Positions 35,400 through 46,833 of a stretch of DNA of 64,000 nt are shown here, piece after piece. The DNA comes from an uncultured Clostridia bacterium (GTDB lineage: Bacteria > Bacillota > Clostridia > TANB77 > CAG-508): assembly GCA_949443285.1 (NCBI GenBank), contig CASSLW010000004.1, positions 62,001 to 126,000 of the forward strand, written 5' to 3'. The position numbers were made by a program, and so were the translations under genes. The notes beneath the pieces were generated by a model. The model had not been told where the DNA came from. It did not search any database and saw only the letters and a program-made list of their open reading frames with translations. The stretch's first letter is position 1, and each line of letters starts with the position of its first letter.

Positions 35400-36690
35400 A
35401 CGCATATGCTTGACGTTTTTTAAAGCTAAGTAGATTTGTAATTTCGCTTTCTGTATTTTTAGCTTTTTTAGTTTTCTTAGCTCTTTCTTGCTCAAGTTCT
35501 CTTTTTTGTTTTTCTGCCATAGATTGACAAATTGCTTTTTGATAAGTAAAGTGTGTATCTTGTGCTATTTTGCTCCAATTGTATTCATTTCTAACTTTAT
35601 TTTTTGCTTTTTTAGTAATTTCGCTACATAGTTTATGGTCATATAGTAATTCTAAAATAGAGTCTGCTATTGAGTTTGGATTTCCGCAATATGCTTTCAT
35701 TCCGTTTACTCTATGGTCTACTATCTCGTTTAGTCCACCGATGTCTGATACTACTATTGGATTTTCTGATAGCATTGCTTCTAATGCTACTATTCCGAAT
35801 GGTTCGTATGTGCTTGGAAATACTGCTATGTCTGCTGCTTTGTACATTCTTTGTACATCTTTTCCGTTCATATATCCTGCAAAATATACTTTGTCTCCTA
35901 TTCCCATTGCGTTTACTTGTGCTTGTAATTCTTGTTGCATTCCACCTTTTCCACATATTACTAGTTTTGTGTCATGGTATCCTGCAAGTATTTTTGGCAT
36001 TGCTGATATTAAGTGTTGTATTCCTTTTTCGTAAACTAGCCTTCCCATAAATAGTATTATTTTTTCGTTGTCCATTGCGTATTTTCTTCTGAAGTTATAG
36101 TCTCTTTCTATTCCATTGAATAGGCTTAGGTTTACTCCATTTGGTATTACATTTATTTTTTCGTATGGTAATCCAAATAGTCTTTGTAGCTCGCCTTTCA
36201 TATAGTTACTGTTAACTATTACTTCTGCTGATTCGTATGTTAGCATCCATTCTGTGTCATTTATGTATCTTTGTTGTTCGTCATGTATTCCGCTGTTTCT
36301 TCCAGCTTCTGTTGCGTGTATTGTTGATACTATTGGTATATTGTATGAGTTTTTTAGTGTTTTTGCTGCATATGCTACTAGCCAGTCATGTGCATGTATT
36401 ACGTCAAATTTTCCTTGTTCTGCCATTACTTCGTTTGCTTTTGCTACTAAATTAAAGTTTAATTGCATTACCCAGTCTATGAAGTTGTTTGGGTTTATCA
36501 TATAGTTGTCTACTCTATATACTTTTACTCCTTTATCATCTTCAAAATATGGTGCATCTCCGTCTTTGTATGTGATTACTGTTACATCGTGTCCGTCTTT
36601 TAACAAAGTTCTTGATATATCATATACTACTCTAGCAATTCCTCCTACTACTCTTGGGGGATATTCCCATGTTAACATTAGTATTTTCAT
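35398..36690 (-). CDS. Family 4 glycosyltransferase (glycogen synthase-like)
   Basis: A 430-residue GT-B enzyme. It starts MKILMLTWEYPPRVVGGIAR, with the donor/acceptor-binding Gly-Gly typical of glycogen/starch-synthase-like GT4 enzymes; the C-terminal domain has FMGRLVYEKGIQHLI and the nucleotide-sugar motif FPSTYEPFGIVALEAM with the two glutamates. The likely activity is addition of a hexose from a nucleotide donor; the acceptor is unknown. I chose the ATG at 36690 (AAAGGAAG upstream) over a 16-codon extension without signals. A Lys-rich end (RAKKTKKAKN) precedes the repeat-derived stop. Confidence 0.88.
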   Translation of the reverse strand: MKILMLTWEYPPRVVGGIARVVYDISRTLLKDGHDVTVITYKDGDAPYFEDDKGVKVYRVDNYMINPNNFIDWVMQLNFNLVAKANEVMAEQGKFDVIHAHDWLVAYAAKTLKNSYNIPIVSTIHATEAGRNSGIHDEQQRYINDTEWMLTYESAEVIVNSNYMKGELQRLFGLPYEKINVIPNGVNLSLFNGIERDYNFRRKYAMDNEKIILFMGRLVYEKGIQHLISAMPKILAGYHDTKLVICGKGGMQQELQAQVNAMGIGDKVYFAGYMNGKDVQRMYKAADIAVFPSTYEPFGIVALEAMLSENPIVVSDIGGLNEIVDHRVNGMKAYCGNPNSIADSILELLYDHKLCSEITKKAKNKVRNEYNWSKIAQDTHFTYQKAICQSMAEKQKRELEQERAKKTKKAKNTESEITNLLSFKKRQAYA

Positions 36691-36773
36691 TGATATACTT
36701 CCTTTCTCTTTTTTACATTTTCTTTTGTTTTTTGACATTTTTTTGCATTTTTATATATTCTATACAAAAAATC

Positions 36774-36815
36774 AAAAAAAGTAAATGCTTTTTTGAAAAA
36801 CATTTACTTTTTTTC
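36774..36815 (-). terminator. Intrinsic terminator of the stalk-domain/WG-repeat gene
   Basis: AAAAGTAAATG and CATTTACTTTT pair around a T/A-rich loop with T-runs on both sides; on the minus strand it lies just after the stop codon. Confidence 0.75.
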
Positions 36816-36831
36816 TACTTTTTCTATTTTT

Positions 36832-38355
36832 TTACTCTTGTTCTTGATTTTCTATGTCTTGAAATCCTTCATTTTCTTGATTTTCTTCACCATTGTTTTG
36901 TTCTTGATTGTTTGGTTCATTATTGTTTTGCTCTTCGCTTCCATTTTGCTCATTGTTATTTTCTTTTGGTAATTGCTCATTGTTTTCTGTTTGCGGTTTC
37001 TTATTTGTATTTTTTTCATATGCTCTAGGATTTACATCAATTTGGTTTAAGTACTCTTCTGCATCCATTTCTTGATCATTTGCTCTTATAAAGTAGTGTT
37101 TCTTTCCACCGTCAATTGTCATATAAATATCATCTGCAACTGGTCCACTAAACAACTCTTCACCAATACTATTTAATAATGTGTATTTCTTGTCTTTACA
37201 TGCAACAATTACGTTATAGTCTGGAATTACCAATAAGCTTAGTGCGTTTCTGCTACTTGTTGCTGTATATCCTAAGCTATCATATTGATAATCTACTAAT
37301 AAGTTTCCTTTTGTATCACATAATCCCCATTTTCTATCTTTTCTTACTGGGATTAAGTTTTCTGCTAATATGTATTTATTTTTTATTCCATTTTCTTTAA
37401 ATCTTGATGTGTCTACACCTATTTCGTCATTTTCTATATATATTATTACTTTTCCTCGTAAGTCTAAAACTCCATATTTATTATCTTTTTCCGCTACATA
37501 TAGTCCTGCATCTAGGTCTAGTAATTCAATTGAGTCATATATTAGTTGGACTTTTGTTTCCCTATTTTTTGACATAACTCCAACTTTTCCATTGTCTTCT
37601 ACTAAGAAATCTCCACCTTCACCTACACTTGATAAATATGTTATGTTTGAGTATTTTACTTCTAATATAGATTTTCCTTCTGTGTCTAATACTCCTACTT
37701 TTTTATTATTATTTGTTACTACTAGCATATTTTTTAATATTGCTTTTTGGTTTGCAAATTCTTCACTTATTCCTACATATCCCCAATTCAACACATATGG
37801 ATTATAGAACTCTACTAAATATGGTAGTGTAAATATTTGTACTGTGTTTTTTTCTTCATTATATTGGAAGCTTACATTGAATGCTTTTTCTATTGCTTCT
37901 GCTGAGGCATATAATTCTCCATTTATCGCTCTTACAGCTTCTTTTGAATATACATATTCATAGTTTTCAGCTCTTGCATTTAAATCTAATTTATATATTT
38001 TTTTAGAGTTTAATTCAAAGTTAGCTACTTCATTTTCACTTTCTACATAGCATTTGCTACTGCTTTCTGATTTTTCAAAATATTCACCATTGTAGCTGTT
38101 ATATCCTAAATAACTTGCAATTTTTTTTATTGGTGCATATACTGTTCCATTTTCAAATACTAGCATTTTTTTCACGTCATTATTAGCATTACCGTCAAGG
38201 CTTACTTTTAGTTCTTTTCCCTTTATATATGCCATATATGATACTATTCCAATTATTAATACCACTACTAATATTATTGCAGCTAGTACAATTCTTATTG
38301 CTGTTTTTTTATTTTTTTCTTCCTTTGTTTGGAAGCTTTCTTCAATTAAATTCAT
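36832..38355 (-). CDS. Membrane-anchored WG-repeat protein with stalk-like domain
   Basis: A 507-residue protein with a short cytoplasmic start, one transmembrane segment (about 20-43) and a long extracytoplasmic part. Residues 60-190 resemble a copper amine oxidase-like stalk domain (MLVFENGTVYAPIKKIASYL, INGELYASAEAIEKAF), followed by WG-type beta repeats (KVGVLDTEGKSILEVKY, KYGVLDLRGKV, KWGLCDTKGNLLVDYQY). The C-terminal 90 residues are a Glu/Asn/Gln-rich low-complexity tail. Such proteins are thought to bind wall components or partners; no enzyme motif is seen. It is just downstream of tgt but not obviously linked to it. Confidence 0.78.
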   Translation of the reverse strand: MNLIEESFQTKEEKNKKTAIRIVLAAIILVVVLIIGIVSYMAYIKGKELKVSLDGNANNDVKKMLVFENGTVYAPIKKIASYLGYNSYNGEYFEKSESSSKCYVESENEVANFELNSKKIYKLDLNARAENYEYVYSKEAVRAINGELYASAEAIEKAFNVSFQYNEEKNTVQIFTLPYLVEFYNPYVLNWGYVGISEEFANQKAILKNMLVVTNNNKKVGVLDTEGKSILEVKYSNITYLSSVGEGGDFLVEDNGKVGVMSKNRETKVQLIYDSIELLDLDAGLYVAEKDNKYGVLDLRGKVIIYIENDEIGVDTSRFKENGIKNKYILAENLIPVRKDRKWGLCDTKGNLLVDYQYDSLGYTATSSRNALSLLVIPDYNVIVACKDKKYTLLNSIGEELFSGPVADDIYMTIDGGKKHYFIRANDQEMDAEEYLNQIDVNPRAYEKNTNKKPQTENNEQLPKENNNEQNGSEEQNNNEPNNQEQNNGEENQENEGFQDIENQEQE

Positions 38356-38370
38356 TTTTATACCCCCTAA

Positions 38371-39522
<1,152 letters not shown>

Positions 39523-40546
39523 TTATTCAATAAACATAGCATCGCCGAAGCTAAAAAATCTATATCTCTCTTTTACCGCTTCTTCGTATGCATTCATTAC
39601 ATATTTTTTTCCTGCTAATGCTGATACTAACATTAAAAGTGTTGATTGTGGTAAATGGAAATTTGTTATTAATCCGTCTAAACATTTGAATTTATAACCT
39701 GGATAAATAAATATTTGTGTATCACCTTCTGTTTCTTTTACCATTCCATTTTCATCTGCAACTGTTTCTAACACTCTGCAAGATGTTGTTCCGAACTGCA
39801 ATTACTCTTCTTCCTTCTTTTTTTGCAAGGTTGATTTTTTCTACATCTTCTTTTTTTATGTAATAATGTTCTGAGTGCATTTCATGGTTTTCTACTGTAT
39901 CTTCTTTTACTGGTCTAAATGTTCCAATTCCTACATGTAGAGTTACATTTGCAATTTGTACTCCTTTTTCTTCTAATTGTTTCAAAAGTTCTGGTGTAAA
40001 GTGCAATCCTGCTGTTGGAGCTGCTGCTGAGCCATTGTATTTTGCATATACTGTTTGATATCTTCCTTTTTCTTTTAATGTTTCGTGTATATATGGTGGT
40101 AATGGCATAAGTCCTATTTCGTCTAATATTTCGTTAAAAATACCATTGTAGTGGAATTTTACTTTTCTTGTTCCACCTGGCATTATTTCTAGAATTTCTG
40201 CTTGTAGCTTTCCTTCTCCAAAGTTTACTTTTGTTCCTACATGCAATTTATTTCCAGGTCTTACTATACTTTCCCAAATGTCTCCTTCAATATTGTTTAA
40301 TAACAAAAATTCTACTTTTGCTCCTGTTTCTTTTTGTCCATATAGTCTTGCTGGTATTACTTTTGTGTTGTTTCTTACTAGTACGTCTCCTGGTTTTAGG
40401 AATTCTATAATATCTTTGAATTTTTTGTGTTCTATTGTTTGATTTTTTCTGTCTAGTATCATTAGTCTTGATTCGTCTCTTTTTTCTAATGGTGTTTGTG
40501 CTATTAGTTCTTCTGGTAGTTCATAATTAAATTCTGATACTTTCAA
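39523..40546 (-). CDS. queA: S-adenosylmethionine:tRNA ribosyltransferase-isomerase with +1 frameshift
   Basis: Two frames join into a QueA of about 340 residues, the normal length, when a base is skipped at the CGG at 39793-39791 (codon 252). QueA transfers the ribosyl part of SAM to preQ1 in tRNA to give epoxyqueuosine. The first frame has [52 protein letters not shown] and ends at RRVIAV; the second continues [13 protein letters not shown] and ends with [20 protein letters not shown] and [24 protein letters not shown] is the invariant family motif, so the shifted glycine is the expected residue. An unshifted product lacks the C-terminal quarter. Confidence 0.93.
39791..39793 (-). other. 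CGG +1 frameshift site (queA)
   Basis: GTT-CGG-AAC in frame, then a stop 12 codons later; GTT-C-GGA-ACA restores the conserved AVGTTS motif. Confidence 0.93.
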
Positions 40547-40574
40547 CTTTCTCTCTCCCTTTATGTATTTAAAT

Positions 40575-40616
40575 TAAAAGGCTGTGTAATTTTTTAGTTC
40601 TTGCACAGCCTTTTTG
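40575..40616 (-). terminator. Intrinsic terminator of pnp
   Basis: AAAAGGCTGTG and CACAGCCTTTT pair across a 16-base loop. The minus-strand side follows the pnp stop by about 25 bases. Confidence 0.8.
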
Positions 40617-40641
40617 TTTTTTATTTAATCAAGCATTTTTA

Positions 40642-42765
40642 TTATTCTAATGTTACTTTCTTTTCTGCTAAATCTCTCATGCTTAAGTTTATTCTTCCTT
40701 GGTCATCTATTTCAATTACTTTAACTGTAACTTTATCTCCAATATGAAGAACGTCTTCCACATTTTTTACTCTTTCTTTTGATATTTTAGAGATGTGTAG
40801 TAATCCTTCTTTTCCGTTAATTCCTAGGTCTACAAATGCTCCAAAGTTCATTATTCTTACTACTTCACCATAATAGATTTCTCCTACTTCTACTTCTCTA
40901 ACTATATCTTCTATCATTTCTAATGCTTGTTTTGCCTTTTCTCCGTCTGTTGAGTAGATAAATACTTGTCCATCTTCTTCTATATCGATTTTTACTCCTG
41001 TTTCATCAATGATTTTGTTTATCACTTTTCCGCCAGGTCCTATTACGTCTTTGATTTTTTCTACTTTGATTGTTGTGTTTACTATTCTTGGTGCATATTC
41101 AGATACTTCTTCTCTTGGCTCTGAAATTACTGGTAACATTACATTTTCTAGTATATGAATTCTTGCTTTTCTTGTTCTTTCAAATGCTTCACTGATAACT
41201 TCATATGTTAATCCGTCACATTTGATATCTACTTGGATTGCTGTAATTCCTTTTTCAGTTCCACCAACTTTAAAGTCCATATCTCCGAAAAAATCTTCTA
41301 ATCCTTGGATATCTAGTAACATTACATAATCTTCATCATTGTCAGGATTTGTAACTAATCCTGTTGAAATTCCTGCTACTGGTCTTTTAATTGGTACACC
41401 TGCATCCATTAATGCTAGTGTACTTCCACATATACTTGCTTGTGATGTTGAACCATTTGAAGATAATACTTCAGATACAACTCTTATTGCATATGGGAAT
41501 TCTTCTTTTGAAGGTATTACTGGAACTAATGCTTTTTCTGCTAATGCTCCATGTCCTACTTCTCTTCTACCAGGTCCACGTGAAGGTCTTGCTTCTCCTA
41601 CTGAGTAACTTGGGAAGTTGTAGTGGTGCATATATCTTTTAGATTCTTCTGTATCTATTCCGTCTAATACTTGTTCTTCGCTTACCATTCCTAGTGTTGC
41701 AATTGACATTACTTGTGTTTGACCTCTTGTAAATAATGCGCTTCCGTGTACTCTTGGAAGTAATGCAACTTCACAAGATAGTGGTCTAATTTGGTCTAAT
41801 GCTCTTCCGTCTACTCTTTTATGTTCAACGAAAATCATCTCTCTTACACATTTTTTCTCTAATTTGTAGATTGCTTCTCCTATGTCTGCTTTGTGCTCTT
41901 CGTATGCTTCTTCCCCGAATTTTTCTTTATATGCTTCTTCTATTTTTTCTGTTATTTCATCTATGTTGTGGTCTCTTACTGTTTTGTCTTCTTCTTGAAC
42001 TTTTTCTTTCATTTCTTCTTTAAAGTTTGTTTCTATAAATTCGTATACATCATGGTCAACTTCAAAAGATTTATATTCAAATTTTGGCTTTCCAATTTCT
42101 TTTTGAATATTTGTTATAAATTCACATATTTTTTTGATTTCTTCGTGTCCTGCTTTTATTGCATTTAACATTACATCATCTGGAACTTCATTTGCACCAG
42201 CTTCTATCATTGTTATTTTTGTTGGTGTTCCTGCTACTGTTAATGTTAAATCTGTTTTCTCTCTTTGAGCTTCTGTTGGGTTTATTACAATTTGTCCATC
42301 AACTAATCCAACATTTACTGCTGCTGTTGGTCCATTAAATGGTATATCTGATATTGCTAATGCTGATGCAGCACCTATCATTGCTGCTACTTCTGGTGAG
42401 TTATCTTGGTCAACACATAATACTGTTGCAACAACAACTACATCATTTCTAAAATCTTTTGGAAATAGTGGTCTTAAAGGTCTGTCAATTGCTCTTGATG
42501 TTAAAATCGCTTTGTCACTTGGTTTCCCTTCTCTTTTTAAAAATCCACCTGGTATTTTTCCTACTGAATATAATTTTTCTTCAAAATCTACTGATAGTGG
42601 GAAGAAATCTATTCCTTCTCTTGGCTCTTTTGAAGCTGTTACATTTACTAGTACACATGTATCTCCATATCTTACTAGTACACTTCCATTGGCTAGTCCT
42701 GCCATTTTCCCTGTTTCTATTACTAACTTTCTTCCAGCTAGTTCTGTTTCATAAGTTTTAAACAT
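40642..42765 (-). CDS. pnp: Polyribonucleotide nucleotidyltransferase
   Basis: A 707-residue 3'-5' phosphorolytic exoribonuclease. Two RNase PH domains (the first with VLVNVTASKEPREGIDFFPL, the second with FPYAIRVVSEVLSSNGSTSQ and the active-site DIQGLEDFFGDMDFKVGGT) flank an alpha-helical linker and are followed by a KH domain (IGPGGKVINKIIDETG) and an S1 domain (GEIYYGEVVRIMNFGAFVDL). Complete and of normal length, downstream of rpsO. Confidence 0.97.
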   Translation of the reverse strand: MFKTYETELAGRKLVIETGKMAGLANGSVLVRYGDTCVLVNVTASKEPREGIDFFPLSVDFEEKLYSVGKIPGGFLKREGKPSDKAILTSRAIDRPLRPLFPKDFRNDVVVVATVLCVDQDNSPEVAAMIGAASALAISDIPFNGPTAAVNVGLVDGQIVINPTEAQREKTDLTLTVAGTPTKITMIEAGANEVPDDVMLNAIKAGHEEIKKICEFITNIQKEIGKPKFEYKSFEVDHDVYEFIETNFKEEMKEKVQEEDKTVRDHNIDEITEKIEEAYKEKFGEEAYEEHKADIGEAIYKLEKKCVREMIFVEHKRVDGRALDQIRPLSCEVALLPRVHGSALFTRGQTQVMSIATLGMVSEEQVLDGIDTEESKRYMHHYNFPSYSVGEARPSRGPGRREVGHGALAEKALVPVIPSKEEFPYAIRVVSEVLSSNGSTSQASICGSTLALMDAGVPIKRPVAGISTGLVTNPDNDEDYVMLLDIQGLEDFFGDMDFKVGGTEKGITAIQVDIKCDGLTYEVISEAFERTRKARIHILENVMLPVISEPREEVSEYAPRIVNTTIKVEKIKDVIGPGGKVINKIIDETGVKIDIEEDGQVFIYSTDGEKAKQALEMIEDIVREVEVGEIYYGEVVRIMNFGAFVDLGINGKEGLLHISKISKERVKNVEDVLHIGDKVTVKVIEIDDQGRINLSMRDLAEKKVTLE

Positions 42766-42948
42766 ATTCTTTTTCTCCTTTTTCTTATCTTATTTGCACC
42801 TATTTTACTTTTATTTGTTTCGTGTTTTTGCTGTACACTCTTTTTTTAGTTTTTAAGTAAGTTTAGTTGGTAACCTCTATAATGTATTATTTGCAGTTTT
42901 AATAATATATTATACAAGCTACTGACCTATTCTTACTTAAAAATCTTG

Positions 42949-42979
42949 ATAAAAGCCCACGCTGAATAAAGCATAGGCT
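42949..42979 (-). terminator. Intrinsic terminator of rpsO
   Basis: AGCCTATGC and GCGTGGGCT (two G-T pairs) form a 9-bp stem followed by TTTTATC, just after the rpsO stop. The remaining pnp leader (about 42766-42948) holds no gene. Confidence 0.7.
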
Positions 42980-42987
42980 CTTATTTC

Positions 42988-43251
42988 TTATTTTCTTAAT
43001 CCTAATTTTTCAACGATTTCTCTATATCTGTTTACGTCTTTTTTAGCTAGGTAGTTTAATAAATTTCTTCTTTTTCCTACCATTTTTAAAAGACCACGTC
43101 TAGAGTGATTGTCTTTTTTGTGTACTTTTAAGTGTTCTGTTAATTCGTTGATTCTTTCTGTTAAAAGAGCTATTTGAACTTCTGGTGAACCAGTATCGTT
43201 TGCTTCTCTTTTATATGTTGCTATTACTTCTTGTTTTCTTTCCTTTGTCAT
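42988..43251 (-). CDS. rpsO: 30S ribosomal protein S15
   Basis: An 87-residue ribosomal protein that binds 16S rRNA early in assembly of the platform. It shows the family pattern [40 protein letters not shown] and [12 protein letters not shown]. The normal rpsO-pnp gene order is kept. The ribosome binding site AGGAGGTG precedes the ATG. Confidence 0.97.
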   Translation of the reverse strand: MTKERKQEVIATYKREANDTGSPEVQIALLTERINELTEHLKVHKKDNHSRRGLLKMVGKRRNLLNYLAKKDVNRYREIVEKLGLRK

Positions 43252-43390
43252 TTTTTACACCTCCTATTTTCCCTTTTTGCCTTAAACTGAGCTCAAGTTT
43301 TGGTGCTTGCCTTTAAGCTAAGTATAAGGTCTATATTTTTTAACATATTTATTTTACTATATTTTGCCATAAAATTCAAGTCTTTTTTTA

Positions 43391-43489
43391 ATGTTTTTGG
43401 GGACGGAGCAAAAAAACATCACTTAAAACTTTTTGGGACAGGCCAAAAACGTCCACGAACGAAACTTTTTTGCCCTGTCCCAAAAAATT
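43391..43489. repeat. Two arm types of REP-like palindrome side by side
   Basis: 43391-43420 is a GATGTTTT-type copy (ATGTTTTTGGGGACGG ... AAACATC). 43425-43489 is an inverted pair of the AAACTTTTT type (GGGACAGG core, then inverse CCTGTCCC). Together they run up to the stop codon of folA. Confidence 0.82.
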
Positions 43490-43978
43490 CTAAATTCTTT
43501 CATATGTTACAAATTCATAATCCAAATTATTATCTTCATCTTTTATTCCTTTCTCTCTTGAAACTTCTTTCCATGTATTTTCACTAATTACAGGGAAAAA
43601 TGCATCACCGTCAAATTCTTGGTCAATTTGTGTTACATACATTTTCTTAACATATGGCATTAAGAAATTATAAATCATTGCTCCACCTATTACAAATGCT
43701 TCTTCTTCACCTTCAATTAATTCTTGTATTTGTAATAAAGAATGTACAACTTCTACATTTTCATCTTTTACTTTGAAGTCTGGATTTTGGCTAAATATGA
43801 TGTGTTTTCTGTTTGGTAATACTCTTCCTAGTGATTCAAATGTTTTTCTTCCCATTATTATATTATGCCCTGTTGTTAGTTCTTTGAAGTGTTTTAAGTC
43901 TTCTGGCAAGTGCCATACTAACTTATTATCCTTTCCTATTATATTGTTTTTTGCTTTTGCTACTACTATACTTAACAT
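43490..43978 (-). CDS. folA: Dihydrofolate reductase
   Basis: A 162-residue NADPH-dependent enzyme regenerating tetrahydrofolate. Motifs: VAKAKNNIIGKDNKLVWHLP with the Trp, EDLKHFKELT with the catalytic acidic residue, IIMGRKTFESLGRVLPNRKH and AFVIGGAMIYNFLMPYVKKM. It lies 17 bases downstream of thyA, a natural pairing because ThyA oxidises methylene-tetrahydrofolate to dihydrofolate. Confidence 0.95.
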   Translation of the reverse strand: MLSIVVAKAKNNIIGKDNKLVWHLPEDLKHFKELTTGHNIIMGRKTFESLGRVLPNRKHIIFSQNPDFKVKDENVEVVHSLLQIQELIEGEEEAFVIGGAMIYNFLMPYVKKMYVTQIDQEFDGDAFFPVISENTWKEVSREKGIKDEDNNLDYEFVTYERI

Positions 43979-43995
43979 TTTTCTTTCTCCTTCTC

Positions 43996-44853
43996 TTATT
44001 TTGCAACTGGTATTTTTCCCAATTTTATTTCTTTATTATAATCGTAATTTTGAATTTCGAAATCTTCTACTTTAAATTCGTAGAAATTTTTCGTTGGATT
44101 TTTTATTACTAATTTTGGGCATACGTCCATTGCTTCTGCTTCTATTAGTTTTTTTACAAGTGGTATGTGCCTATCATAAATATGGCAGTCTCCTATGTTG
44201 TGTGTTAGTGTTCCAACTTCAAGTCCTGCTACTTGTGCAAACATGCATTGTAATGCTGCGTATTGCATTACATTCCAGCCATTTGCAGCTAACATATCTT
44301 GTGAACGCTGATTTAATATTAGATGTAGTTTTCCTTGTTTTACTAACCATTGTGTTCCATATACGCATGGTTCTAATGCCATGTCTTTTAGTTCTTCGTG
44401 ATTAAATATGTTTGTCATTATTCTTCTACTTGATGTGTCGTTTTTTAATAGGTTTAAGACAAAGTCTACTTGGTCCATTTCTTGTATTTCTTGTTTTGTT
44501 TTAAATTGATATTTTTTCCCCATTTGATATCCATATGCTTTTCCAATTGAACCATTTTCGTCTGCCCATTGGTCCCATATATGTGAGTTTAGGTCATTTA
44601 TGTTGTTTGATTTTTGTTGCCATATCCATAGTACTTCGTCTATTGCTCTTTTTACTGTCCCTGTGTTGTTTCTTAGTGTTATCATTGGGAATTCTTTTCC
44701 TACGTCATATTTGTTTGTTACTCCTACTATTGATATGTAGTTTGCTTCTTCTCCGTCTTCCCACCTTGTGCGTACGTTTGTACCTTCTGATGTGTATCCG
44801 TTTTCTATTATTTCTTTACAAGTTTCTATAAAATGTTTGTCTGCTTGCGTCAT
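43996..44853 (-). CDS. thyA: Thymidylate synthase ThyA
   Basis: A 285-residue enzyme making dTMP from dUMP with methylene-tetrahydrofolate. The catalytic Cys lies in ALEPCVYGTQWLV, and the substrate-binding stretch reads NQRSQDMLAANGWNVMQYAA, followed by HNIGDCHIYDRHI. The start GYTSEGTNVRTRWEDGEEAN is typical of the Bacillus ThyA-like branch. It forms a two-gene operon with folA. Confidence 0.95.
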   Translation of the reverse strand: MTQADKHFIETCKEIIENGYTSEGTNVRTRWEDGEEANYISIVGVTNKYDVGKEFPMITLRNNTGTVKRAIDEVLWIWQQKSNNINDLNSHIWDQWADENGSIGKAYGYQMGKKYQFKTKQEIQEMDQVDFVLNLLKNDTSSRRIMTNIFNHEELKDMALEPCVYGTQWLVKQGKLHLILNQRSQDMLAANGWNVMQYAALQCMFAQVAGLEVGTLTHNIGDCHIYDRHIPLVKKLIEAEAMDVCPKLVIKNPTKNFYEFKVEDFEIQNYDYNKEIKLGKIPVAK

Positions 44854-44933
44854 TTTATTCCTCCTTGTTTTATTTTTCTTTTGAAGTATATCACAACATT
44901 TTTTTGTTGTAAACTGTTATTTTTTGACTTTTA

Positions 44934-46833
44934 TTATTTATTCCAAAATACTGCTCTTAATCCATATGGACATCCCCATGGAGCTCCTGATATTTCTCCT
45001 TCTTTTTTATCAATTATTATCTCTTTTAGACTATTACATCTAGTAAATGCATTTGTTGCAATATTTTCTATATTTGACTGTATTGTCACTTTTTTTAAAT
45101 TTACTGCGTTGTCAAAAGCCGTCTCTCCAATTCCCCTTATTCCTATTGGTAAAATTATTTCATTTAAATTTACTCTACTATAAAATACATATGAGCCAAT
45201 AATATCAACTGAACTAGGTATATTATATGTTTGTAAATCTTTTGACACCCCTATTAATCTTTTTCCGTCTTTACTTAAAATGTATGTTCCTCCTTCTGCC
45301 TTTATATTAGGATTTTCTTCTGATATAGTTATATCTATATCAACTCGGCCTGGAAACACCGTTGTCGGAATATTCTTTACCTTTGCCCCAAAATGTAAAT
45401 TTTTAATTTTTGTTCCATCAAATAACCATCCACTCATTTCTTCCAAATTGTCACTCAATGTTAATTGCTCTAGTTTATTTTCCCCCGTAAATGCATACTG
45501 CCTTATTTGTTTAACTGTATTTGGCATTATAAAAGATGTCTCGTTCTGATAATATCTGTACAATACTGTCATATCTTTACTATATAGGTTTCCATTTTCG
45601 CTTTTAAAATATTGATTTTCTTCTACTACATTTATCTTAGTTATTCTAGTAGTATTAAATGCATCTTTTATTTCTCTTACATTTTTCGAAATATTTAATA
45701 CTGCCGTTCTTTCATAGGTAGTCATAGCTCCATACTCAATAATCTTTACTGTTTCTGGTATATTTATTACTGATGTACTTGGTACTACATAATATAGATT
45801 TTCACCATTTTTTGACATTATCATACTATCAAAAAAACTATAACTTTCGTTGCCTTCTGATATTTCTATATTAGTTAATTTGGTATCACCTCCAAATGCA
45901 CTACCTACTATACTTGTTACTGTTGATGGTATCTTTACTCTGGTTAAATTACTGCATAGCTCAAAAGCCATGTTATCTATTCTTTCTATTCCCTCTGATA
46001 TTTCTATCTCTGTTAATGAAGTACAAGCACTTAACATTCTATTGGGTATTGTCTTTAATGCCTTTGGAAAGTTAATTTCTACCAATGATGTACATTGGCC
46101 AAAGCATGTGTCTCCTATATATGACACACTATCTGCTATTTTTATTGATTTTAAGGCACTACAACCTTCAAATGCAAACGCTCCTATTTTCTCAACGCCT
46201 TCTTCTATTACTACATTTTCTAAAGTTGGATTTCCTGAAAAGGCATACTCTCCTATTTCTTTTACTGTACCTGGTATTACTATACTTCTTAAACCTGTTA
46301 CATCTCTAAATGCTCCGTTTCCAATTTTGGTTACATTTTGTGGAATTACTATTGTTCCTGTTGCTTCGTCCATTAAGTCTAAATTTGTATTAGATGACAT
46401 TAATTCTCCATCTACTATTAAGTATGGACTTACCTTTATTCCTATATCTTGTGCCCATTTTTTCTCTTGTTCATTTTGAGCAAAATAAAATAGCTCTCCT
46501 TTTATTACTTCAAAATTATCTACATATTTTTTACTTGAATTTTTTAATACTGTATATATGTTCCCTTCTTCTTGTACTGAGTCATATATCAATGCATTTT
46601 TTCCTGCATATAGAGCCCCTTCTTCAAAGCTTCTATCTTTTGAAAATCTTTCTGCTAAGTATAATTCATATTCTTCTGCCACTGCTGATAATTCTGTTTT
46701 AAATTTTGCTTCTCCTGCTTTTCCTATTGTTCCATTGTCTCCTGTTAATGCTGCTATTGTTACTCCGTGCTAAGATTAGTAAGATTATTATTGTTATTAC
46801 CAATGATATTAGCGTAATTCCTTTATTTTTCAT
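44934..46833 (-). CDS. BspA-like leucine-rich-repeat surface protein 1, +1 frameshift at codon 23
   Basis: A protein of about 632 residues after a skip at the CGG at 46767-46765. The N-terminus MKNKGITLISLVITIIILLI then LA-GVTIAALTGDNGTI is the type IV pilin-like anchor common in clostridial surface proteins; the AGVTI motif is formed only in the shifted frame. The body holds LRR_5-type repeats (IGNGAFRDVTGLRSIVIPGT, IGAFAFEGCSALKSIKIADS and others), each ending in an I-x-IP strand. It ends SGAPWGCPYGLRAVFWNK, a motif shared with the neighbouring paralogue. It probably acts in adhesion. Ribosome binding site AAAGGGTG precedes the ATG at 46833. Confidence 0.85.
46765..46767 (-). other. CGG +1 frameshift site (LRR protein 1)
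   Basis: GCA-CGG-AGT in frame; GCA-C-GGA-GTA gives the conserved LAGVTIAAL of the membrane anchor. The unshifted frame ends within about 25 codons. Confidence 0.93.

Noticed and set aside
41339..42168. Plus-strand open frames rich in Leu, Phe and Ser opposite pnp and many other minus-strand genes
   Set aside because: They are antisense shadows of AT-rich coding sequence, without ribosome binding sites or family motifs.
42766..42987. Riboswitch or leader RNA ahead of pnp
   Set aside because: Apart from the rpsO terminator I see no conserved riboswitch motif; the sequence is plain AT-rich.
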